Notes under the pieces: generated by a model | Database searches by the model: none | What the model was told of the DNA's origin: nothing | What the model saw: the letters and a program-made list of their open reading frames with translations, nothing else | NCBI GenBank assembly: GCA_015698045.1 | Contig: BLAL01000288.1 | Span: 124,001-188,000, forward strand | DNA from: Rhizophagus clarus | Taxonomy: Eukaryota; Glomeromycota; Glomeromycetes; Glomerales; Glomeraceae | Length of the DNA: 64,000 nt | Reading direction: 5' to 3' | In this document: positions 23,737 through 36,702 of the stretch, piece by piece | How positions within the stretch are numbered: the first letter of the stretch is position 1 | How the letters are laid out: every line of letters begins with the position of its first letter | Position numbers and translations under genes: made by a program

Positions 23737-24231
23737 ATTCGAAAAAAAAAATGAATTTAGCTAATAAATCATTATAAAATTAACCTTTAATTTTAAAGAT
23801 GCTTTCCTATAAGAATATACAGCAGACTATTAGTTTATTTTATCTTATTTTAAACATTAGTTATATATAAAATTAAATTATTCGCGCAAAAGCTTTTTTC
23901 ATCAAATTACACAAACAACTACATATATTGTTTAAGAAATGTACAAATGACTGTAAAGTAATGAGTTACACTTCTAACCTTGCTGACTTTGCGTAGAGAC
24001 ATAATATAGAAAGAATAATAAATGCTAAATTAAAATAAATAAGCCATCAAACTTATAGTATAACTTAATATGCATACGTAGCGACATTTTATTTTGCTGG
24101 CATTAATTTATACATATTAGACATTCTAAAGTTTATATATTTTTATTCAGATATTTCCTCTTCTAGTATGATTCTGCTCTAGAAATCAGTAAGAATTTTT
24201 CATGATCAGAACCATAGTTAAATATGAGTAA

Positions 24232-24522
24232 TATAATAGAGAATATGATGAGGAAAATAATATAACATTTAATCCTCTTAATGATACTATTAATTATCAT
24301 CATCTTAAATGTTTCTTTTATTATGGAAATTATCATCACAATCCCAATAACGGAAGCTCAGAAAGTATACTAAAGAAAAAGCATCATCAAATGCACTTGA
24401 TTGGACAAGATCAACTACAATGGATGATTAAAAGATCCGATCATCAAGGCAGTTATATTATACAATATTTTACATTATTTTTATACCAATACAATATAAT
24501 AGTAAAATGCGTATTATCCTGA
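24232..24522 (+). pseudogene. 96-codon open segment, unassigned
   Basis: A stop-bounded segment without a near start codon reads YDEENNITFNPLNDTINYHH, LKCFFYYGNYHHNPNNGSSE and later HQMHLIGQDQLQWMIKRSDH. It is rich in His and Asn, and the tail is hydrophobic chance-like sequence. It may be an old transposon fragment; no family was recognised. Confidence 0.25.
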
Positions 24523-25469
24523 AAATAGTGATACAATTGGAAAATGTAAAAAATTATTTTGATATAATAATTTATATTACATTTATTTTTATTCCTTTTA
24601 TCAACGAGTGAAGTATTATAATGCTGAAAACTACAAAACTTTTTAAGGAATAACAGTCTATTAAGGATTGTAAAACTAAAGTTACAAATACTTGTTTAAA
24701 AGATACAAGTAATTTAATTTTATTGAGTTAATGAAAACGCTACAGACTTTAATTGCAAATTATGCATAAGACTTTAGATTTCTGAATGTTGAATAAATTT
24801 TAAGATATATCAATCAGAATATATAAGTTAGTACACGATATTGACAATATTGACAAAACAATAAGATGAAAATAAGTTTACAATATATTAGGAAATTATA
24901 TAATATTCTTTATTCCGTCCCTTTTCTTTTTACCTTCTATTTCTCTAAATATAATCCTAATAAATTAAAAAATAATTATTCAGCTTTGAAAAAATTACAA
25001 ATTCAATTATTGTGAATTTTACGATAATTATAAAAAATAGTAATAATTTTTCAAAAATTTCTTTATTAACGAAAATTGTATATGAATTATTGCAAATTAT
25101 TTTATTTCACACATTCCCATGTACGGATGTACCCGCATGGTCCAGTCACACCAAATTGGATTAATCATTAGTATTATAAAAGATTAGACTTAGCAGGAGC
25201 ATTTTCAATAATACAAATTATCAAATATTTAACATAAGACTCCAAAAGGCGACAAAATTATTGGAAAATTGACAAAAGAAAATAGATTATAATTGTACCT
25301 AACGAGTTAGGTAACTTGGCGGAAACGGAAATAAATAATGGTGAATCAAGGGAGAGTGTTACTGTATTAATCTTAGAAAAATCCAGATGTGAGTCAAAGA
25401 TCTTAGATTTGCGACAAAAAAGAAATTATTGAATGGGCATGTATAATAGGGAGAAAGGTAGAGACATTA
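24523..25469. other. AT-rich DNA, nothing recognised
   Basis: No gene seen. A short GC-richer patch (CGGATGTACCCGCATGG) at about 25125-25142 stands out but has no assignable function. Confidence 0.35.
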
Positions 25470-25680
25470 TCATCATCATCAGTATTTTTAATTTACTTCA
25501 AAGATGCTATGTTCTCAAAGAAAATAGTCTCGTAAATATACATATCCGCATGATCACATTTTAATTAAAACTTTACAAATACAAACAGCAATCTATTAAA
25601 TAATTCACTTGGTATTTGTAATTTCAAAATACTCAAAAATCGAGTATTTAAAAAGATTGGGTGTTTTGTTAAAAAAGAAA
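25470..25680 (+). repeat. Dispersed repeat, copy 2
   Basis: Same-orientation partner of the repeat at 2585-2816, about 22.9 kb away. The block CACTTGGTATTTGTAATTTC to GATTGGGTGTT is nearly identical. Sequence after it also resembles the sequence after copy 1. Confidence 0.7.
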
Positions 25681-25889
25681 TCAAATATGCTGTACTTGCT
25701 GTATTTGATTAAATTTCTATATTAAACAATATTTTTATACCTTGATAGCAAAAGCATTTTTATGAATTATGGTAGACATTATTTTATAAATACATATATC
25801 ATACAATGCAAACTCATTTAATACAGAGCAACTTGTCTCTTTAAACTTAGTCTAGACAGTGATGACTTAAATATTCTTCAAGACTAAAA

Positions 25890-26260
25890 TTTAATGGTCA
25901 TACATTTAGTAATAAACATTCAAACTGATTACTGTAGATAGAATTCAAAAGTTATAACTAGTCATTAATTTTACGAACAATCATAATTAATATGATATTC
26001 ACTAAATATTATAATTTTCGCAAATTTAAAAGGACTAAGGATATGGTATTAAAAAAATTATTCTGGAATAGCGGAAACTCGTATTCATAATAATTAATTA
26101 TGTTAAAAAAATGAATGAATGCATTAATTGGATCAAATAAGCTATTTCCAGAAATTATATTCAATATTATTTTTATAAATTTAAAGGAATTTATCCAACG
26201 GAATTAAAAAGTTAATTTAAGCCATACAAGATGATTACTGGATACCACACTTTCCAACTT
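25890..26260 (+). repeat. Diverged copy A of the 639-bp repeat
   Basis: Shares GGAAACTCGTA, ATTAATTGGATC and TAAGCTAT with the two tandem copies downstream, in the same order, but with many differences. It carries TTCTGGAATAG and CTATTTCCAGAA as an inverted pair. Confidence 0.6.
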
Positions 26261-26482
26261 ATAAATAGATAATTTAGTTTTGTCAAAGTGAAACTTCAGA
26301 TATTTTTCAATAAAAAATCAAAGTAACCATTACTTATTAGAAATTGTCTCAGAAGGAGGCAGGAAAAAATTAAGTCTTTGAAAAAGAAAATTCGAGAAAC
26401 GACTTAAGCAGAGACTGTAATTGAGCTACAGACTTATACTTTGATACTTATAAATGATAATACTAGATGTGATTTACAAATA

Positions 26483-27121
26483 TATCTATCATGATAGTAA
26501 ATCATGTAATGTGGTGAATTCCGCCACAATAATAAAATCTCAAACTGATTTAAATTCAGTTAAATTAGATACACAAATATTATTATTTAGTGATAAACTT
26601 TACTAAAATAACCGTGATTATTATCATAGTCACTAAAAAATCATATAGAAAAACTGTTATTCAAAAATCTCCCTGGAATAGTGGAAACTCGTAACCACAT
26701 AATTGATGTGAAACAAATGAACAACATTAATTGGATCGAATAAGCTATTCCGGGAAATTTGTTCAATATTGTTATAAATGAAAGAACTTACTTAGCAGTA
26801 TTAAAATATACTAGTTTAAGTCATTATTACATTCAGATTCTTGTAAAATATCTAGTGGCATCTTTTACCTTTAGTTAAATAAGAAAAAAACATACTCTTA
26901 CTCTTCTTGTTGAAGAAACTTATTAAGATATTACGGATATTTTAATTATTGTCTTATTTCTCATACTATTTGAAATAACTGGAAAAAAGTATTCATCTAT
27001 TCAATATTTAAAATCACAATTGGAAGTGTGAATTAAGCAATACTTCTCTGATAACTCTCCTTAAAACTTCTTGAAAAATCTCCCTCTCCATACTTTGTAA
27101 ACAACTCATCTGATGTGATAC
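26483..27121 (+). repeat. 639-bp tandem repeat, copy B
   Basis: Begins near TATCTATCATGATAG and runs to the next unit at 27122. Corresponding landmarks (GTGGTGAATTCCGCCACA, TACTTTGTAAACAACTCA) are 639 bp apart in B and C. The copies differ by numerous substitutions and small indels, so the duplication is old. No coding frame is seen. Confidence 0.85.
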
Positions 27122-27750
27122 AGTATCTATGATAGGGAAATCATATAATGTGGTGAATTCCGCCACAATAATAAACTCTCAACTGATCTAAGTTCAGTTA
27201 AAACAGATACATAAATATTATTATTTAGTGATAAACTTTACTGAAATAACTATGATTATTGTCATAGTCACTAAAATATAGAAGAACTATTGTTATTCAA
27301 AAATTCTCCTGGAATAGTGGAAACTCGTAACCACCATAATTAATATGATAAACAAATGAACATTAATTGGATCGAACAAGCTATTCCGGGAAACTTGTTC
27401 AAATATTATTATTTTAAAGAATTTACTAACGGCATTAAAATAGGCTAGTTTAAGCCATTAATACATTCAATTCTTGTAAAATATTCAGTGGCATCGTTTG
27501 CTTTTAATTCAAGAAGAAAAAATACACTCTTTACTCGTCTTGCTGATTTAAATGAAGAAATAGATCAAAACTTATTAAGATATTAAGGATATTTTTAACT
27601 ATTGTCTTATTCCTCATGCTATTTAAAATAACTGGAAAGTATTCTATATTTAAAATCACATTGGAAATGTGAATTAATCAATACTTCTCCGATAACTCAT
27701 TAAAACTTCTTGAAAAATCTTTCACTCCATACTTTGTAAACAACTCAAGG
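27122..27750 (+). repeat. 639-bp tandem repeat, copy C
   Basis: Adjacent direct copy of B. It contains CCTGGAATAG and, about 70 nt later, CTATTCCGGG, forming an imperfect inverted pair found in every copy. Confidence 0.85.
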
Positions 27751-28528
27751 ACACTTTATCTCTAATGATCCAGCGCATAATTAAAATGACATATAATAAC
27801 AGAGAGCTTTACAGATTAAGCAAATAGCATCATTCTGCATAACAATATGTTATTAATACCCCTTCAGATAATTAATAATTTTACTTCTCTCTTGGTTTAT
27901 ATACAACCTCATATTTACATGATCAATCAAAGAAAAGACCTTTCTTTCACTACTTTAACAACAAACCTAACTAATATATTGGCAAAAAAATGACTAAATC
28001 ATAACCTTTGATTGTTCTTTTATGGATTACTTTAATGATCAATAATACCTAGCTTAATAAATTATCTATATACATGATTAAAAAAGAAACTAGGCTTTAT
28101 CAATTCATCCTGCTATATTACAGATATCAAGATTAATCATGGCTTAGGCAGGTGCAAAAAAGCTGCCATAATGAATTAAATATAAAATCATACAAATAGT
28201 GAATCTAACAAATTAATAATTAATGATAGAATCACTAAAGTTCCAATAATAAGTCAAAAGAATGAAAAAATATGTATTAGGAATTTAAAAATTCATATAT
28301 TCTAACCATTAAAAAATTTATAAACAATAGTAAATTAATATACCAAATCCTTACTATGAAAATATACTTATCATATGATTAAGTGCATTAGTGCATTACA
28401 TTTTAAACAAGTTTTAATCTCATATCTAGAATACTTAATGCAATTTTGCATGCTTGGTATACTGTTCCCAAAAAAAAATTTATTGATAATAAGGGAAGAA
28501 ATGGAAAAATATAAGGATTTATAAGTTT
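27751..28528. other. AT-rich DNA, nothing recognised
   Basis: No supported gene, repeat or RNA. Confidence 0.4.
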
Positions 28529-28725
28529 ATCGAGTTTGCCGAAGGTTGCCATGGTTGGCTTAGATCTTTTTTATCATGAAGGTTGCCAGGTGGCGATGTT
28601 AATTTTTTTTTATATTTTTTTCAAATCGCCGAAAGTTGCAGGTGGGCTAGGCGAGTTTGCCGAAGGTTTCCAAGGTTTGGCTCAGGCAAAATTTTGATTT
28701 TTCTTTTTCATGAAGGTTGCCAGTA
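28529..28725 (+). repeat. Two-unit repeat with GCCGAAGGTTGCC motif
   Basis: GAGTTTGCCGAAGGTTGCCA at 28529 recurs with a few changes at about 28653, and ATGAAGGTTGCCAG recurs at about 28574 and 28708, giving a period of about 125-134 bp. It is GC-richer than the flanks. The open frame 28583-28801 crosses it and is not called. Confidence 0.6.
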
Positions 28726-30818
28726 TTTAAAGAAGAACATCAATACACCCAATTTTAACAGATCTTTAAACATTATTCAACCTTCACATCAGTATCATTG
28801 AATATAATAGCAATTTCAGTATCATGGTTATACTAACATACAATATTATTTACCAGATTTCTTCCTCAACTATGTACCATTTTACAATAAAATTTGCAAC
28901 ATAATTTTGTTAATAAAAACCAAATATAAATTGAATAGTTGAATCAACACTTTTTATCATTAAATTTGACATGTTAATTAACAACATGAGTTTCAAATGC
29001 CCTATATGTATGCGAACATTTAGTCAATGTTTTGCATGATTTCACATCATCAAAATAGCTTTCTTAAAGAAAATGAATTTTCTTACATAGAAGACTTAGG
29101 ATTCTTAACAGGAATTTTACTATAGATAAAGATCAATAGGCTTATAATTTTAAAGGTCTAACTACTTTATGATTTCACAAATTAGAAGATAGTACTATTC
29201 ACTCAGCAACTATAATGTTGTATTAATTTTAATATGTAGTTATAATTTTGCAGATTCATTGAAACATGTTCTAGTAGTTTTTGTCAGTGTCTTTGTACAA
29301 TTGTTTATAAGTTGCACATAATTCATGGAGGTATATGGATGCACATAACACCAACTAAAGATACAAGTCTCTGTTCCCAGAGAGCACTGATTAATGGCAG
29401 TTGTATGAAGATAAATATAGGAAGAAGGTAAAAATATTAAGATAATTACAAACACAACTGCCAGTGGTTCCAATTGAAGAAATAAGGGAGGGAAGTGATT
29501 TGGTTAAAGGTATGGGAGAAGATGTTGTAATGGAAGAGGGTAAAGGTTTGACTTCAGTAAAACATTTGAATAACAATTGGACCATGTGAATGAAATTATT
29601 GTACTGGCAATTATGAAATCATTAAAGAGGAAGAAGGTGGAACACCAGGGTGTATTATTGGACAAACCTAATAAGACAATAAAACTTATACCTCATTACT
29701 TACAAAGACAATTTCCCTTTATTAATATTTACTTTATCCAATAAAATAGAAAATATAGAAAGGAATTTTATTCATATATATTCCGTGTAAAGAATATTCT
29801 TTCATATACATTTCTTATAGCTAGAGGGTGTGTCTTGCACAAATACTACTATATAATTTTAACTTACTGATACAAAAAAAAGTTAATATTCAATTATATC
29901 ATGATAGGTTTTTTGCACATTTCAATTAAAAAACATTAATACATACAAATATTTAGGTTATAATTATTTGCTATTTCAGTTAAACCAATTTTGCAAATAA
30001 TATACATCTATATATAATAATATAAAGAAATTCATGTAGATCTGTAACGTTTAGATTACTCAGCATAAATAATAATCATTGAATGACATGTGTTGTGTCT
30101 GTGCCAGATTCGACGAGATTCGTGTTGTGATTTTATAATTGATTGGTGGATTAACAATGTTATTTCAATTTGTCTTTATTTAGTTAGTTTAATTGATAAA
30201 AAAATTTTAATTACTTGATTAATTAGCAATGAGAAATTGCATTAGCAGTTCATATCACTGTAGCAGCTGATCAGTAATTTTTTTTATTATTTCGTAACTT
30301 TATTATTTTTTTTCATTAATATTAATGAACAAATAACTAACTAATAATAATAAAGAAATATGCATTATTAATCAGTACTAAAGTAAAAAAAAATACTGGC
30401 TTTTTTTTATCAATATTTTTGGCTGGACATTCTCTAAGATATTTTTGGACAATAAACCCACAGTATTATCATAGATAATCAATCAAGTACTTTTATTGCA
30501 TTTAAAATTTATTTACACACTATGACAAACAAAAATAAAATGCAGATTTGATTTCTAATTAATAAACAATACATCTAATTTACTGTGATAATCGTAAAAT
30601 TACATTATATTATTCCAGTACATGTGAAAAAAAATAAGATACCCAAAAGTGCAATCTATTGTTAAAAAAAAAATATGATCTATTATTGTTAAAAAAAAAA
30701 TTATAGAATATAGAGATGAAAACAATACAAATAAGCATACATTTAATATCCTAAGACATTTCTCTTTTCAAATAAATTATTTTTTAAAAAAAATTTACCA
30801 GAAAAAAACTATATAACC
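28726..30818. other. AT-rich DNA, nothing recognised
   Basis: Open frames at 29240-29585 overlap on the minus strand and have no protein-like signature. The last 200 bp would be the promoter of the 30819 locus. Confidence 0.4.
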
Positions 30819-31729
30819 ATGCCTGTAAAATTATCTTTATTATGTTTGATTCACTCAGTAAGCGAAAAGGACAGTACAAATTATATTATAAGAGAAGCTA
30901 TCACAATTGTAAAAAAAGAAGATAATACCTCTATGGATTTAAAAATAATTTCTTTTATTCCAAAAAGCTCTTCAGCTCCTAGGTGGGTTACTCTATTCGA
31001 ACCTGACAATATTTTAAGAGTTATAGGAAAATTTATTTTTGAAGGGGAGCGTCCTCATGGAATTCTACAGGTACAATATCAAACTACTAATTGAATTATC
31101 ATTTTCCATTTTTATGTTTAAAACTTCTATTTAATTAATTAAAATGATTGAATAATTGTAGCAAATGCCGGTGATCTTATTGAAATCAGCAAAGATGATC
31201 TCAGTTTTTATTACTGGATTTGTTGTTGATCAAGTTCAAAATGATGATAATATATTTGAAAGTATAAAAATTATTACTACTGAATTTGCTGGTAGTAATA
31301 CCAAAAAGTTTTACATCAAATAAGATATTTAAGAACAGACCAAAGAATCAAAAATAAAGTTATTAAAGTAAAAAAAAACTCAAGTATAATGATAATTGGT
31401 GAATTGACTCCAGTCGACTCTGAGTTTAAAGTAGAAATTCAAGATCTGAACTTTCTACCAACATCAAATGGTAATTTTGAGTCTCTTTTAACAACTGGTA
31501 GTTCTACCTCTTCACTATATACTTGGCCTGCAACCTTATTTTCAAGAATATCCGCCCAGAAAGAAATGACCAAGCCTTAAATGTAGCTACTAATGATGAA
31601 CCTATTAATAATAATTCTTTACATAATGATGATGATGATACTTTATCAAGCACTTATCTATTACCAAATACTCAAACACCATCAAGTACTCAAACATTAT
31701 CTAGAGGAAGGAAAAGAACAAAAAGATGA
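30819..31729 (+). pseudogene. Beta-rich hypothetical protein, frame-broken
   Basis: Exon 1 is 30819-31070 (84 codons, MPVKLSLLCLIHSVSEKDST...), then a 91-nt intron 31071-31161 (GTACAA...TTGTAG), then exon 2 from 31162 (QMPVILLKSAKMISVFITGF...). The frame hits TAA at 31321 after FYIK. The next frame is immediately open (IRYLRTDQRIKNKVIKVKKN...) and holds ELTPVDSEFKVEIQDLNF; a single A missing from the AAA run would explain it. A second shift near 31520 leads to a Ser/Thr-rich tail ending SRGRKRTKR. Alternating hydrophobic strands suggest an OB-like beta fold, an impression only. It resembles hypothetical proteins I recall from Rhizophagus. Confidence 0.55.
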
Positions 31730-32372
31730 AATTTATATTAATTATTAACAAATTACTTTTAATTGTTTGACTCGATTAATCTTTTTTTTTCTTTAAATTT
31801 TATGCATTGCTGTTTTTTAATTTATTTAAAATTATCAATTATTTATAAATCCGTTATTTCAATTTAAACATTATATAAATAAATACAATTGTTATATCAC
31901 GTAAAATTATTACAAATAATTTATGTAATGTGTAATAAATTTGCCCTTTGTCTGTTCCATAATTTTATAGTAAGAAATTTTTGATTGGTAAATTCATATT
32001 GATTACTAATATTCGTTTCTATGATTTATTAATTTTTTGGCTAAATTGAAGATCCAGTAAATTTAACTAATAAGTAATAGATTATAATAAACTGTGCATA
32101 AATAAATTTTTTATTATTTAGTAAGATTTTCCTTTTTTTTGGTTATGTCACAATTACGGATTTGATTTTTTTTACTTAGTAAAATTTTTAGTTAGAATTT
32201 TTTTTTTTACCTATAACTGATAAATCATGCCTTTTTATAATGTTTTTTTTTAGTTGGATTTTTGAAAAGTTTTTTCTCCCTTTTTAGTATTTTTTATCAG
32301 GATTTTTTTTTTTTTATATTGTTTTCTGGTCAATTGTGAATTTTTAATATTGTTTCCTAGCCAATAAATCAC

Positions 32373-32403
<31 letters not shown>

Positions 32404-33060
32404 CCTTAATTAATAATATTGTATTTTAACCAATGAATTATATAGATTATTTTTTTTTTTAATTAATATTATTGTTTTCTAAACGGATTTTTTTTTGATC
32501 TTTTTTCCTTAGTAATATTCATTTTTTTTTTAGTTATATTTCCTTTAGTGGATTTTTGAAAAGTTTTTTCTCTTTTTTAGTATTTTTTATCAATATTTTT
32601 TTTTTAATATTATTTTCTCACCAATAAATCACATGAATTTTTTTTTTGTAATTTTAATTAATAATATCATTTCTTGGCTAATGAATCGTATGGAATTTTT
32701 TAATGATATTGTTTCCTGACTAATAAATTATATAGATTATTTTTTTCTTTAACTAATTTTATTATTTTCTATCCAATAAACATATAGATTTTTTTTACAA
32801 TTATCTCTTTTAATTAATCATATTGTTTAAATAACAGATTTTTTTTATTAGTAAAGATAATTCACTTTTTTGCTTAATAAATTTTTTTAGTAAGATATTT
32901 TTTTTTAACAATAGATTAAATATAATAAAAATTAAAGATAGTTTTTTTTTATACAATAGATTAGAATAATAAAATTGTGGAGTTTTATTTGCATGATAAA
33001 ATTTTTTTTTATAACAATAAAGCAGAATAATATAAAGTCCCTATGAAAAAACTCTGTGTG
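31730..33060. repeat. Decayed T-rich tandem DNA
   Basis: From about 32100 to 33050 the plus strand is a succession of T8-T23 runs separated by variants of ATTGTTTTCTxxCCAATAAATCAxxGA. Spacing is irregular, about 60-110 bp. It looks like an eroded minisatellite. No gene is seen. Confidence 0.5.
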
Positions 33061-33600
33061 ATTTTTTGTTGAAAAAACATCCAATTAAAATTTACTACGA
33101 TTTCTGTATATTCGACCATACAATAAATGTGCTAAAAATTGCAATAAATCACACAATAATTGGATGGCAATCATACAATAATTGTCCTATTTTTGACCTG
33201 AATTTATACAATTATTGTCCAAAATTTGAGCCAAATTTTAGGCCGAATTTTAGGGCCGAATTTTAGAATCACAGTGGGCTGAATTAGGAATTTTTGTGGG
33301 CCGAATTTTGGGAATTATTGTGGCCCAAATTTTAGATCAAATTTGATAGATCAAGTGTCAGTGATGCAAATTTATAAGGCGAAATTATGAATTTTTATTA
33401 AAATGTAATAATATACAAAATATTCATAAATAAAATACTATATTTGATATAAATCAAGAAACTATAAGAAAATATAATAATATACACAATATTTTGTATA
33501 ATATAGTATACTATCAAACTACTAGAAAGCTATAAGAAAATAAAATCAAATAAATGTTAATAAGCATACATTAACTGTTAAAGAAGAAAGTAAAATAAAT
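33061..33600. other. AT-rich DNA with GGGCCGAATTTT motif cluster
   Basis: Around 33235-33350 the motif (G/A)GGCCGAATTTT recurs four to five times at 17-45 bp spacing. The preceding 33150-33230 contains repeated ACAATAATTG/ACAATTATTG palindromes. No gene. Confidence 0.4.
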
Positions 33601-33639
33601 TATTAGTATAAATAAATTATTAGTATTAAAATAAAAAGT

Positions 33640-33975
33640 ATGAAGTTAGTGAAGAAAACAAATTAGTAATATAGAAAATAAATTGTTAGCGTTAGTAATA
33701 AAAAAAAGGGTGAAGAAATAAGTTAGTAACATTAAAATGTAAAAAAGTTAGGAAAATAAATAAAAGGATAAAATAAAACAAGTTTTCTTACTCACTGTTT
33801 CGAAAAGAAAGTTGGAAAAAAGTAAATTAGTGGTATAGAAAGTGAATTATTAGCGTCAGTGATAAAGAAAAAGTATGAAAGCAAGTTAAATGTAAAAGTT
33901 AGAAAATAAATAAAAGAATAAGAGAAAATAAAAGAAAGCAAGTTTCTTACCCACTGTTTCGAAGAAAAGTTAAAA
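33640..33975 (+). repeat. Two-unit direct repeat of about 159 bp
   Basis: CACTGTTTCGA occurs at 33793 and 33952, preceded in both by related sequence (AAGTTAGxAAAATAAATAAAA and CAAGTTTTCTTAC). Unit ends are diffuse. The remainder to 34430 shows only short direct repeats (GACGATCA...TTTTAATTGGAC at 34014 and 34059). Confidence 0.6.
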
Positions 33976-34430
33976 GGTTAAAATAAACAAATATTTTCCG
34001 CGTCATATTTTTTGACGATCAGATCACGTGTACAATATAAATTAATTTTAATTGGACGATCAATCACATGTATAGTAAACATGATTTTAATTGGACAATT
34101 TTCTTTTTCCGAAGCAAGTGCTATAGTTAGTAACATTATGCTGAACGAAGTTTTAACTATATTATGTCAATATAACCAAATAATGTAGTATTTGCATCAT
34201 CGTCACATTGTTACAAAAATTCATTATAAAAGCAATTATATGATTATATGACAAAATTTTATTTTATTTAAAAAATATATGCAAAATATTAATACATGTA
34301 ATTAGTTAATTTCTAATTTAATAACTTACTTTATTTTCATTATAATCCAAAATAAAAAAAGCAAAATTTTTCATTTTGATTTATTGTAAAACATCTATTA
34401 CAAAAAATTTTTTATAATAATAATTAAGTA

Positions 34431-35554
34431 CTAATTATTACCTTTTCGTGATTGATTGGAAATCCGCCCAGATTTTTTTCTCTCATTTTTTTTGTTTCTG
34501 CTGGTATTCGTATTATCAACATCCACATTATCATCATTATTATCAGACTTCAAGAAATATTTAAAAGATATATAAGTCAAAAAATATGTTGCTTTAACAA
34601 AGTGCTTATACTGTATTATACCTTATCATCTGATAAATTTTCAACAGTTTTACTGCTACTAGCGACCACTTTATTTTTATCTCTGGGAATTACCACTTTA
34701 TTCTTTTTTGAAGAAACTTCCGTTTCCTTCTTTTGTTTTTTTGGTGGGCACCTTATAAATTCAAAAAATTAATACAAAAATATTATTAAAAAGGTGAAAT
34801 AATTATTTACGTTTATTATTTATTGATCGCCGAATGAGTTCCTTTATCGCCCAATCCCCTGTTGATTTTGGAAAAAGGTTATTGCTCATTTTGAACTACA
34901 AAGAGAATTATGTTAAATATATTTATTTAAAATATGATTGGCTTACAATATACTCACTCTTTCCAATGATCTTCAAAATTGCTCGTTTATCTTGTTTTTT
35001 TCCAAGGCGTTTCTATATTAATATACGCTTCAACTATATCTCGTATATTTGACTAAAATATATAAGAGTTAAATCTTAAAATGACAAATTAAACAAATAA
35101 TTGCATAATCATTTATTACAAACCTTATATCCATTGAATTCTTCGTTATTAAGCTTTAAAACTTTGGCAATATTTGTGTAATTGCCAGTTGGCTTGACGA
35201 TTGATTTGGTTTCAGGTGTTTGTGACTTTTCCGCTTTTTCTGGAACCATTTCAAATTGTCTCTATATTTATAATGATTAACATTTCATCATTGTTATAAA
35301 ATTTAAGAAGAGATTCAAACTGTAATAAAAATAACTTACATTTTGTTGAGGATCTATCAATTTTTTTGATTGATTAACTATCGTTTTATTAGAATTTTTT
35401 TTTTTTTAGCATCTTATTTTGACGTTTCAGTTCTTCGATCTCCTTTTGCATGGATTCAAAATCTAATAATATTTAAAATAACATTTACAATTAATTTAAT
35501 ATTGACTTATAATTAAAAATTATTTACTACAAGTATACCTGGAGTAGTAGACAT
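34431..35554 (-). CDS. Lysine-rich hypothetical protein, seven exons
   Basis: Seven short exons in reverse order: 35539-35554, 35340-35462, 35124-35261, 34947-35052, 34811-34895, 34622-34751 and 34431-34547, all with GT donors and AG acceptors. The product would be about 237 residues. It has a coiled-coil start (FESMQKEIEELKRQNKML), a conserved-looking middle (SIVKPTGNYTNIAKVLKLNN; NIRDIVEAYINIETPW; FPKSTGDWAIKELIRRSINN) and a Lys/Ser/Asp-rich tail. Three A-runs (at about 35395-35407, 35008-35014 and 34736-34743) are each one base off the length needed for one continuous frame, so the locus is either a young pseudogene or affected by homopolymer errors. No known domain; likely nuclear from its charge. 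Confidence 0.6.
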
Positions 35555-36702
35555 GATGAAACTTATTGAGAATAGATTTTAGTAGGAAGCTGAGAGGAAA
35601 GTGTAGAGATGGTATACGTCTGGATTGGATGATATTGCAGAAATGGGTAAAATGTTGATCAAAATGATCAAAGAAATTTGAATGGAATGAAGAATGAATA
35701 ATTTATATTAAATTTTTTTTTTTTAAAAAAAAGAAGCATTATTGATTTCTTAAAAAAGAAAAATAGAACGAACAAACGACAATTTTTTTTTAAAAAGCAG
35801 GATTTTTCTTAAAAAAGAAAAATAAAACGAACAAAAAACATTTTTTTTTTTTTTAAAAAAAAACAGAGACATTATTGATTTTACTTAAAAAAGAAAAATA
35901 AAATGAATCTTTTTTTATAATAAAAAAATTGACAAAAGATTCGATTACAATATTGTGTACAAAAAAGGAATACAAAAGGTGGTTTTTAGAGATGGGGTTA
36001 ATTAGCCATTCCATGGAATTTGTACAGTATTACTAATGTAAAATTAGCACAAATTCCTGCAAATTCCATGAAAATTATTTAAGGAAAATAACACATAAAT
36101 GTTACTGAATCTGATAAGACATCTTGCATTACAATTTATGTGTGACAGCTGTGTGATCGATCTTGGCATTTTTACATGTCATTTTAAAAATTAATTACTT
36201 GTAAAATTTGATTTTTTTTGCTTAGGGACGCTAGAATTTAAAATGAATCTAATTCGATAGTAATTTGTGAAACAATTGTAAATTGCTACAGATAAGATTG
36301 CCAATTAAGTAAAATGGCCATTTTAAATAAGTATATTCCGCTATATAATTTGCAAATACTACGTAATTTTTATATTATGTAATGTTTTACGATGCTAAGA
36401 GGAAATAAAAGTTACATCATGGGAATTCCAATCATAATGGTTTTCATAAATTCAGTAGCAGCCACAGTACAGTCACGCCTGTCACGGTAATTTAATACAA
36501 AAGAAGTTATATGTCGCGGTATAATCATAGTAGTATCATGGTAATTTCTGGTAATGTTCAGTATTGTATCTTATGTAATCCCAATTCTATCCAGAATCAA
36601 ATCTGAAACAATATTGATAAACAAATCTTTCTCGTGTGAAAAAAAGAGATCCTGCGCTATGTAAAAAATGTCAGTTTTTAATTTTTTTTTTTTTTAATAA
36701 AA
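35555..36702. other. Intergenic, with a small A/T-run repeat
   Basis: At 35715-35925 three units of T-run, A-run, CATTATTGATTT, CTTAAAAAAGAAAAATA(A/G)AACGAA occur at about 75-90 bp spacing. The rest to the Tnp2 start has no recognised gene. No CACTA-type terminus could be identified here. Confidence 0.45.
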
